64,000 nt of DNA from Ceratorhiza oryzae-sativae (lineage: Eukaryota; Basidiomycota; Agaricomycetes; Cantharellales; Ceratobasidiaceae), in assembly GCA_030998015.1 (NCBI GenBank), contig JARWMV010000237.1:310001-374000 (forward strand). The letters run 5' to 3'. Position 1 is the stretch's first letter. The number at the start of each line of letters is the position of its first letter. Positions 55,813 through 64,000 of this stretch are shown one piece after another. The position numbers and the translations under genes were made by a program. The notes under the pieces were generated by a model, which made no database searches, was not told the DNA's origin, and saw nothing but the letters and a program-made list of their open reading frames with translations.

Positions 55813-57434
55813 GGGTTGTGGCGCGGAGGAATCGTGACGCTTAGCGTCACAGCCATAAATGACGAACGAAACGATCATTGTATATACGTCATTAGACTCG
55901 GTTTATCTGTGGTACCCCTTTATGACGTTTTGGGCGCATATATACACGTATCTACACTGAGAGATTGAATACGCCTGGTTACGAATCCAAAAGCACAACA
56001 AGTATAAAGCGCCTATCGTTCCTCCAAGCTTCGCCCTTGTCCGTGCTCTTGATGCAGTGTTTATCTGACGCCCTGGCATCAACAGCTGTACAAACTCCAA
56101 GTACTTCTGCTTTGGCGTCACCGGTAAGGATGCCGACTCGTACCTGAATACATTTCATGCGCTGCTGTCTGATGCCAGAGCGTTGCAGTTGGAGCTTCGC
56201 CAGCATGCTATTTTTTTTTTGTGACGGAGGGTGTCGGTCCCGTGTTAGCTGGGCGCCATTGGCGATGAGATATAAAGTTTCTATTCATGGATCCCTCATC
56301 TTCACATTGGTCTCCTGATGCTTGTTCTATGGCTGGTGGAGGCTGAGTTGCAATAATTCAAATCGCCACAATCCGGGGGTCGACCTGCCACTCCGGTACC
56401 TTCATGTCGATCATGGGTAAAGTGTGGCGTGAAGTCATCTGTTGGTGAATGCGCTGGTAATCTTCGATGACAATTCAACGGTCAGCCGGGAGTTTGTGAG
56501 TGTACACTCGACAATCACATTATAGGGCCCAACTTCGTCATGCAAACACTGCTTGAAAGTGTTCAAACAACCAACCCAATGCTACCAAGACATATAATAT
56601 ATGCTTGAAACATGGTATCGATTTGCTAGTTTGCTGAATCGGCCGTTGAAAAACGAAAATATACTTGAGACCACAGAGGGTCTCGAACTCGGGTACTCTC
56701 AGGCACAATTTATTGGTTCCGCTTGAACCGCTCGGGAACTATCGACTGAACCATTGCACCATCGAGCCCTGATACTTACTTGTCCGTGCTAAAACACATC
56801 ACGCTCAAATGCATCATGTATGTACTCAATATGATTGCCATGCCTTATTGACTTCACCTGCGGCCTTGGATGCCATGGATGGTCAATCAGATATTGGGAT
56901 TGGGATTGTTTTTCGTGCTTGAAATAGAACGAATAAATCATGATAATAATAATACAGAGCTTGACAGGAAGGGGGTTGCACCGGCTCGCTGTAATTAGGG
57001 TGCGACAAAACAGGAGGTAACGCTTTGTTCGCAATAACATTCATAGGCACGTGCCGGCTTGCTGCTTCCAGACCGCACTCAATGGCATGCTACCCCGGAA
57101 ATTCAATCTGATTGGACTGAGTAACTATTTTTTTGTGGCAACATTCGGGTCGAAGCGTGTCTGTTGTTTACTTTTATTTGCGCAAACTCAACAAAGCCTG
57201 GCCAATTCCGGAATGACCACTCGGTCTATCTCATGCCAAAATGCCTGCTTCATTCATTTCTCCACATCTTCTCGTCCTCCTATGACCAGATGTACACAAT
57301 TTCAACCCAGATCCTGTGCTGACTTGTGTTGTTGGACCGTGTTCTGATTTGTCCTCAAAGGTCCAGAGCGCTCGCACCGATATTTGTTTGTTCATACAAC
57401 TTATGCGCCTAGAACCATGGCCACACCGTCCAAC
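55813..57434. repeat. Tandem unit, copy 2 (about 1.62 kb)
   Basis: Second copy of 53886-55468. Ends GCGCCTAGAACCATGGCCACACCGTCCAA, right before the aquaporin promoter. Confidence 0.85.
56666..56769 (-). ncRNA. Structured element with Pol III-like B box, copy 2
   Basis: Same element as 54712-54815. The GAGACC/GGTCTC hairpin is preserved although its loop changed. The 8-bp outer stem now has two mismatches (GGCACAAT). Confidence 0.33.
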
Positions 57435-57440
57435 CGAGGC

Positions 57441-57450
57441 ATATATAAAC
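57441..57450 (+). promoter_or_regulatory. TATA box of aquaporin gene
   Basis: ATATATAAAC about 85 bp upstream of the ATG at 57532, immediately after the repeat unit ends. Confidence 0.55.
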
Positions 57451-57531
57451 TCTTTCTAGGCTCCCATTCCTCCCATCCTCATCACCTCACCTCCACCTCA
57501 CCACCGCACCCGCCCGTTACCGCTCTAAGCC

Positions 57532-59114
57532 ATGTCCCAGCCTCTCCCACTCGCACCGGTACCACCCTTGCAACCCTTCCATGTCTCTTCTCAGAGCGAG
57601 CACTCCCTGAGCAGCTCCAGTGCCCCTACGAAGCTGAATGCACCTGATCTGGACTACGACCACATCACAGAATTTCCCAACAGATGGGCAAGGATCAGGT
57701 ACGGATTCTCGCCTCTGGTTCGAACTCGTGCTTATCATCTTGCATCCTAGGTTCAAGGTCCGGCAGCCGGTAGCCGAGTTTCTAGGAGTCAGTTTCTTCT
57801 TTAGTGTCTGCTGCTATACACTAACCGCTCTGATCTAGACTATGATATTCGTCATGTTTGGCACAGGAGTCAACTGCCATGTCGGTCTGTCCTCAAGCAC
57901 TGCCGTATCGCCGACTCCCAAAGGGGTGAGTCGTGCTCCCATATTCTCATTGGTCGCCATTTGATTTGGAACTTCGGCCTAGGATTATCTTTCCGTCTGC
58001 TTTGGATGGGCTGCAGCAGTGGCCCTGGGTGCATGGGTCTCCGGCGGAGTTTCGGTCAGTCTGGGTGTTACGAAGCAAAGGTGTAACCGAACTGACGATG
58101 CGTTCCAGGGCGGACATATCAATCCAGCCGTGACGGTCTCCCTGGCTGTATTCCGCGGCTTCTCATGGAGAAAGGTCCCAGCCTACGTCTCTGCCCAGTT
58201 GCTTGGAGCTTGCACTGGTGCGGGTCTGGTCTATGCCAACTACCACCGGGCCATCGACCTGTTCGAGGGAGGGTCGGGTGTGAGGAGTGTGCCCGGTACG
58301 GCGTCGCTGTTCGCCACATTTCCGGTGAGTGCGATGGCGAGTTCTAGCTGTTCATGCTATTGATACTGTACACCCCCTCCCCCCGCCCATAGCTCCCGTA
58401 TATGTCCAACGGTGGGTACTATAGTGTGTCGTATGATCGTGATGTATCTAACTTTGTGGATCAGTGCAAAGCTTCTTCGAGGAGTTGTTGGGATCGGCCC
58501 TGCTGCTCATCGTCATCCTGGCGGTTACCGACAAGCGAAACGCGTCGCCTCCTGCTGGGATGGTACCGTTGGCGCTGTTCGTTCTAGTGCTCGGGATGAG
58601 TACGTGTTTCGGGATGCAGACTTCGTAAGCGCATACAATGTCCGTATACACGAGCGCGACTCTGACGTGGACCGATACAGGTTTGCGTTGAACCCTGCGC
58701 GGGACCTGGGACCTCGACTGGTGTGCTGGATGGCCGGCTATGGGCGTGAAGGTGAGTATTGTAATTCTCGGGAACTAGACCTGTCGCTTAATGCAGGACA
58801 CGGTTAGTGTGGAACTACCGCAGCCAGTACTGGCTGTATGCCGCGATTGTACGTACATTGCATCGGAGCGTATGTGTATGTGTCGCTGACGTGTGCCCGT
58901 AGATCGCACCAATGGTTGGTGCACTTTTGGGGACGGCTGTGTACGATGCGTTTTTGTTCACGGGACAGGAGAGCGTGGTGAATAAGCCGTGAGTAGTGGG
59001 AGGATCCGAGAGTCGTGGTTGTATCCTGACATATATGTGGTTGGTAGGGCAGCTTCTTGCGCAGGAACCAGTTCGAGGGATGTAGGTGATGGGTCTGGGG
59101 CGAACATGGTATAG
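57532..59114 (+). CDS. Aquaglyceroporin (MIP family)
   Basis: Membrane channel for water and glycerol-like solutes. About ten exons. In order: a hydrophilic N-terminus (MSQPLPLAPVPPLQPFHVSS), the first helices VAEFLG and MIFVMFGTGVN, then WAAAVALGAWVSGGVS. The first pore motif is GGHINPAVT (58110-58135). KVPAYVSAQLLGACTGAGLVY, a helix SALLLIVILAVTDKR and LALFVLVLGMS follow. The second pore motif FALNPARDLGPR (58681-58717) has Asp after Arg, the mark of glycerol-conducting members. The end is IAPMVGALLGTAVYDAFLF and a short tail to the TAG at 59112-59114. Related to fungal Fps1/AqpA-like facilitators. Confidence 0.93.
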
Positions 59115-60609
59115 TTGAGCCCGTCAGCCGAGGGAACCTAGGGTAGGTGTTTCGTATTGGATATTGTTTTATGGGATAGACAGTGTATGATTGAGATAGA
59201 CCATGTAGTTTTAGGCATCATAGAGATTATAGAGTACATCAGACAAATGGCGTCATAAACCGAGAGCGGATTGGGTTCACCCTGCTCCCTACAAGAATAT
59301 ATGGCAATCGCTCTCCAGGCGAGAGACGCATAAATCAGCTCTTCAGTGTTTATCTCTGAATCAAGTGTCATTTATGCATGATTCGGTCGAGTGGTACACA
59401 GAGCGATCCAGTAAGAGGTTCTCGAAGCTAGTATTATGTGTACTGCCGATATAAACTACCTGCAACAGTAGTAGTATATCTTCGAAGGAACGAGGGTACA
59501 GGAACGAGGGTACAGGAGCGAGGGTACAGGAACGAGGGGTCCATAAAAGCGCATTAATTCATGTAATTATACCGTATTAATGTGGTGCATCGCGAAGTAC
59601 ATGAGGATATGCAATAAAATCGCAGGTGGAATAAACCAAAAGGCCCAGGATACAACAAATAAAATCAAGTTGCACTATTATTCAAACCAGATAACGCAAA
59701 CGGCACCAATTTCACTCCATTTTTCTCTTAAATGTGACACCGGCCCGTAGCCATATCTCAGCTTACTCGATTCCACACATCTCAACTCAGTCTATGTTTC
59801 AAACGAGAGCATGCAAAAACGTATCGATCAGCGGGCGTAGGGAAAGCCTGTCAAAATGGGAGAAATGGAAGTAATTGGCCGTGAGGTAAGGGGCGGGTAC
59901 ATCCAGCGTTTTCGTCTCAAGCAGCGTCAAACTACTGAAGGGAGTTAGTGTTACTTGTTCGTAGTAAATGTCGCAGCTGGCTGATATCAACCTAGAACAA
60001 GATATATAACCCTGTACTTCGATCGTTTTGGACGGGTGGATGTCCACGTTTTTTGGGCTGTACCCTCTCGACATCGGCCACTTATTATTTCCAAGGCGGA
60101 AACAGATGACGAGGAACTGAGGCATTTGAGCGAACCAGCCAATGAGAAGTTGAAAGGTGTTGAATATCAGTATCAAGCTGGCCTAGGCGCTGAAGAAGTT
60201 GATGCTTAATCGAGTGTAAAAGAGTTTTCTCACTTTGACAAAGCTGAAGGAAGCGAAGAATTTTGGTTCAGCTTCAGGTACAGGGACCACGGTCAGTGTT
60301 TATTTTCACACAAATGTTCCTCCAAGTTATATGGACCGACGCCGACACATATAGAATGGCTTAAAATGAAGGGCATTGCCCTAACGTAGAAAGACCTCAA
60401 CTTAGGGAGTGAATATTGATTTCTGTGGTAAGTAGTACAACAGTCTACCGATGATTCTGCTAACCCCGCGTTTGGCGAAATATGTCGTTTTTCGCCACTT
60501 ACTAAGAAGAAATAGACGCATATGTATTCGGGAAGACGTGGTGCAAATATTGGTACAAAGCTGAGACCTTTCTCAAACATGTCGCATTCCTTGTCATAAG
60601 CATGGGTCT
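59115..60609. other. Intergenic region with minisatellite
   Basis: No supported gene. Minus-strand frames at 59799-60176 and 60293-60580 are not recognisable. Confidence 0.35.
59487..59542. repeat. 14-bp minisatellite, four units
   Basis: GGAACGAGGGTACA repeated: units at 59487, 59501, 59515 (one change) and 59529 (degenerate). Confidence 0.85.
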
Positions 60610-61829
60610 TTAATGTTCGTGCCCGTGGCCCAGTATGCTACCCGCCACTAGCGGGAAAAACATCCCCAGTATCGTCAGCAGCATCTTTATAACCGGCTTC
60701 ATCTCCACTTCTCCGTGATGGTGATGCCCAGGACCGGATCCGCTGGACGATACAGGCTGGAGTACCGTTGCGACGTATAGGAATGTCCCTCCCTGTTTTG
60801 ACGCATACATCAGGTACAGAAGTATCAGCTAAATCTCCTAGCCGACCCACCGAGAACAGGAGTCCTATCCCCGTCCATTTAGGTAATGATGAATGATCGC
60901 TGAGGAGGTCGAGGGTAAAATAAGTCATGAGAGCTGCTAGGGGTGAAGTCAGAGCAAAGGCTGTTACGTGCCGACGAACGGCTGGGCGAGGAAGGTGTGG
61001 CATAAGGGATGTGCAGAGCGCTAGAGCCGTTGGAGCTAGGAGTACCTCAGTCACATCAATAAATTTGGCCTGAATAGATCATGTTATGGCTCGTACCTTT
61101 ATGGACTATGATTGCCAGGAACACAACAGCCTCCAAAGCATCCTGACCGCTCTTCGCGCTAGCACCCAACGCAAGTCCGTCCGCCAACGAATGTATAATC
61201 AACCCAAAAGTAATTGCGTTGGGGTTTCCATCTTTTTCGCTATGGGCCTCGCCAGCGTTTCGCAACTTGGCCGTCAGGTCAACACTACTCCGCCGGCTAC
61301 TGCTCCCGGATCGGCGACCCATACGCCCTCCTGGAACGGGCGTGGGGTCTGAGTCGACAGGATCTGGGTATTGGTCTCCTGGAGCGGGTCCGAGCTCGAG
61401 TTGTTCAATGTCATCCTCGTCGAATAGTGTTTCTCGGGCAACTGAAGCGGTTTGTTTATCATGATGGTGATGGTTCGCAGGAAGAAATTGTTCAATAAGA
61501 AGCATCAGTGTGAAGCCGGAGAGGAGACAGAGAGCAATGGTGCTTGTTGGGACTTCGTCCTTTTTAGGATCGGAGTGGTGGAGTGTTTCGATTCCTTCGG
61601 GGATGACTACGCCCATTGCTGCGCCCAGAAGGAGGCCAGTGCCTATAGTGGATATCTGGGCAATCCTAGTTTCTTTGTGGGCAAGATTATATGGATACAT
61701 GGATTAGTCCAGTCGGGAGGGGCGTTTAAATGACATACTGGACAATGTGAAGGCAAGAGGGATCTGCCCGAGGCCGAAAGAGGCACCACCCAGGAGCACA
61801 CTCATCACTACAAGCTGCACTAGGCCCAT
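60610..61829 (-). CDS. ZIP-family zinc/metal transporter (SLC39A9-like)
   Basis: Moves Zn2+ or similar ions into the cytosol. The start chosen is ATG at 61829 giving MGLVQLVVMSVLLGGASFG, the usual ZIP9-type first helix. After an intron: ISTIGTGLLLGAAMGVVIPEGIE, LCLLSGFTLMLLIEQF, a His-rich loop NHHHHDK, and an acidic/Ser-rich cytosolic loop. The metal-site helix ITFGLIIHSLADGLALGAS follows, then FLAIIVHK spliced to APTALALCTSLM (the HK.P motif). The last helices include LLFSVGGTFLYVATVLQP, a His-rich GPGHHHHGE, and LLTILGMFFPLVAGS, ending GHGHEH. Three introns visible. Confidence 0.92.
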
Positions 61830-62240
61830 GCTGACAAGGGTTCCGAGTTGAATAGCCTTTGAACAATAGCTTCGTGCTCGGTAGTAGTAGAGCTTTACTA
61901 GACTCAACTCTTCTGGTTCAAATTCAGTCCCACCGAAAGCCAAGGATTCTCTGAAATCGCACAATTAAGAGCAAGTCGGACCTCCAACTAGAGGGTGACG
62001 ACGTGTAATCGAAGCCAAGACCGGCTATCGTATTTATAACAAACCTCGGAGGAACCCGCAGTCACAGTTATATACTTAGGTACCTGAAGTGGAAGTTGCG
62101 GAACATGTTGCTGCGATCATTCAGGGAACGGAAATCACATTGTGCGCCCAGCGGTTAATTGGAGTGAACGATAAGATTAGATTAATTCAAGTTTTGGAAT
62201 TTGACCACCACCATCAACTTTATCCTGAGAGATTTGCGGT
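61830..62240. other. Divergent promoter between ZIP and BUD22-like genes
   Basis: No gene. ATTTATAACA near 62032 is a possible core promoter element. Confidence 0.35.
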
Positions 62241-63831
62241 ATGCCTAGCGTCAAGAGAAAAAGAGGAGGGACGAATGAAGTGAATGTAGGCTCTATTTAT
62301 CTCAATCCTTCCTCTTTCGAACTTATCCGAGTATAGGAGCATGATGAAGCAGCCTTGCTCCGGAAGGTTTCGGGTAAATTGGTCAGTCGATATCGTGTAG
62401 TGAGCTTGCCCGCGCCATTTCTCATATGTGTAGACCGTGATAGCACCACAGCTTCAAGGAAGTAGCCAAAGCTTCTAAAAAGGCCAAAACTTTCGAGATT
62501 CAGCGCGCGGTCAAGAAGCTGAGAGAGGGGCGTGCAAAGGGAGCGGGAGAGGCCGATATACGGGCGTTGGATGTGAAGTTGAAGCTGCTCAAGGTGCGCC
62601 TCAACGTTTTGCATCGGGGTTCACTCCTAAGAATAATTTTTAGGATTTGGATCACACAACACTTGCCCATATCTCTCTTGCTCGGAAGATTCAAAAGATC
62701 AAGGCTCTGTCGAACCATCCGGCAATCCGACCCGCTCTTGATGGGATGAAGGTACCTTCGCTTGACGCCATTCAAAACGATTCCAAGCAAATTTTACTCA
62801 GTTCGAAGATTTTGGCTGGAGAAGTCGAGAAACTGTGTACGGCATTGAAGAACCTAATAGAACCCCCTGCAGCGACAGCCAATGGGGAGACCGAAAGCGA
62901 GAGTGAGGGCACGGGGGGAGAAGAGGAGGAGTGGAAAGGCGCAGCGTTAGAATCGGGTTCGGAAGATGAGGATGAGGCCGAGGATCCTACGTCCGACGAT
63001 TCCCAACCTGATCCGTCAACGCTCCAGTCTGCGTTGTCCAAACTCGGTATTAAATTAGACGCGTTGGAACCCGCAGCCGCGGTACCCTCAGAATCTGAAG
63101 ATCTGGATAGTATCGTACCGGATGACGAGGACGACGAAGCGGGGGATGGTGTTGATGATCAAGCATCTTGGGAGTCGGGGAGCGTGGATAGTGATGGCAA
63201 CATTCGACATGCAGGATCTATTTCGTCGTCTGATTCATCGGCCTCTCCTCCCACCAAGCGTTCCAAAGCCAAACCCTCCAGCGAACATTCAGGAGCGGGG
63301 TCGAGGTTCTTGCCATCGTTGGCTACTGGATTCATTCGCGGAGATGGTTCGGATGTGGAGGACGCGGACGCCGGGTCCACAAGAAAGAACAGGAGAGGCC
63401 AAAGAGCGAGGAAAGCGTGAGTGCAAATTGCAGTTATTGGTCCAGCTATGAACTAATACGGCAATACCAGTATTTGGGAGAAGAAGTACGGAAAGAATGC
63501 AAATCATGTCAAAAAAGCCCGGGAAGCGGCGATGGCAGCTCGTGGTCGCGGGCGAGGGCGGGGAAGGGGCGGCGGACCGGGTCGCGGTGATTATCGTACT
63601 GATGCTCGCGGAGAGAACGCGGGCCCCGGTGCTCCAAGAGGTCGTGGAGGACGGGTACGGCCGCCGCCGGTCGAGCTGCCGAACACGCAGGATGGGGGAT
63701 GGGCGCAGAGAGCAGCGAAAAAGGCAGAGGAAAAACCTATGCACCCAAGCTGGATTGCAAAGCAAAAACTAAAAGCAAAGGAGTCGCTATCTGCCGTTCC
63801 AGCGCAGGGAAAGAAAATCGTTTTTAATTAG
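62241..63831 (+). CDS. BUD22: BUD22/SRFBP1-type nucleolar protein
   Basis: Ribosome-biogenesis factor of the Bud22 family, probably acting in early 18S rRNA processing in the nucleolus. Exons 62241-62279, 62337-62381, 62444-62593, 62644-63416 and 63471-63831 give 455 residues, all in phase. N-terminal basic start MPSVKRKRGG, then HHSFKEVAKASKKAKTFEIQ and RAVKKLREGRA (coiled coil), HTTLAHISLARKIQK, and a long acidic Glu/Asp/Ser region (residues about 165-290). GSRFLPSLATGFI follows, then an RGG-like patch RGRGRGRGRGGGPGRG. The C-terminal family signature is MHPSWIAKQKLK and GKKIVFN. The RG-rich insertion is unusual for the family but common for nucleolar RNA-binding proteins. Confidence 0.87.
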
Positions 63832-64000
63832 TGTACTATTTGTTTTGAGTAAATTATCTCACCCAGATGAAGCAAACCTAGCGCCAAAACAGAACCACAC
63901 ACGCCACTGGCCTGAGCCCCTAAACTCGTCTTGATTGGATCAGCTGCTTCCAGGACGCGTTGACCACGATGCCGAGCCCACAATTGAGCAACCGGGAGCT
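63832..64000. other. 3' flank, no feature
   Basis: Nothing recognised before the window ends. Confidence 0.4.

Noticed and set aside
59487..59542. CRISPR-like array
   Set aside because: Units are contiguous without spacers; it is a minisatellite in a eukaryote.

Overview
The window looks like nuclear DNA from a basidiomycete, most likely an agaricomycete close to Rhizoctonia/Ceratobasidium. Genes are split by many introns of about 48-65 bp (GT-AG, some GC-AG), intergenic spacing is short, and the families fit: a fungal phytochrome histidine kinase, an F-box protein, a DUF7918-like protein, an HSP70-12-like ATPase, and Tad-like LINE, hAT and LTR debris. The genus is inferred from family composition, not proven.

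Layout. 0-2.4 kb: 3' part of ribonucleotide reductase large subunit. 2.5-12.5 kb: two diverged tandem copies of one segment. Each carries a small unknown gene starting MG(I/V)RR, a second unknown membrane-like ORF, and an aldo-keto reductase on the minus strand. The reductase is a pseudogene in copy 1 and nearly intact in copy 2. 12.6-13.7 kb: DUF7918-like gene. 16.1-16.5 kb: SDHAF1-type LYR protein. 16.7-23.6 kb: phytochrome hybrid histidine kinase with apparent single-base indels. 24.6-26.9 kb: F-box gene (minus). 28.0-29.3 kb: third aldo-keto reductase, with a C-terminal membrane anchor and two GC-AG introns.

29.7-41.3 kb: the most striking region. An HSP70-like gene (minus) is cut inside an exon by about 8.7 kb of retroelement DNA. 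A truncated LINE 3' end landed first in inverted orientation. A nearly full-length Tad-like LINE then inserted inside the target-site duplication of the first. The second LINE was itself hit by an LTR element (now a solo LTR, in ORF1) and by a non-autonomous hAT element (in ORF2). Removing each insert plus one duplication copy restores the reading frame.

41.5-44.0 kb: mitochondrial ribosomal protein uL6 and proteasome subunit Rpn7. 44.6-47.6 kb: a small unknown gene and a secreted/membrane protein of unknown function. 51.2-53.4 kb: BOR1-like SLC4 transporter. 53.9-57.4 kb: two copies of a roughly 1.6 kb unit, separated by a broken copy of the BOR1 5' end, each unit with a structured element carrying a Pol III-like B box. 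57.5-59.1 kb: aquaglyceroporin. 60.6-61.8 kb: ZIP metal transporter (minus). 62.2-63.8 kb: BUD22/SRFBP1-type nucleolar protein.

Several otherwise well conserved genes carry single-base frame breaks. Uncorrected assembly indels should be excluded before any of them is called a pseudogene. All exon borders here were read by eye from splice consensus and reading frame.
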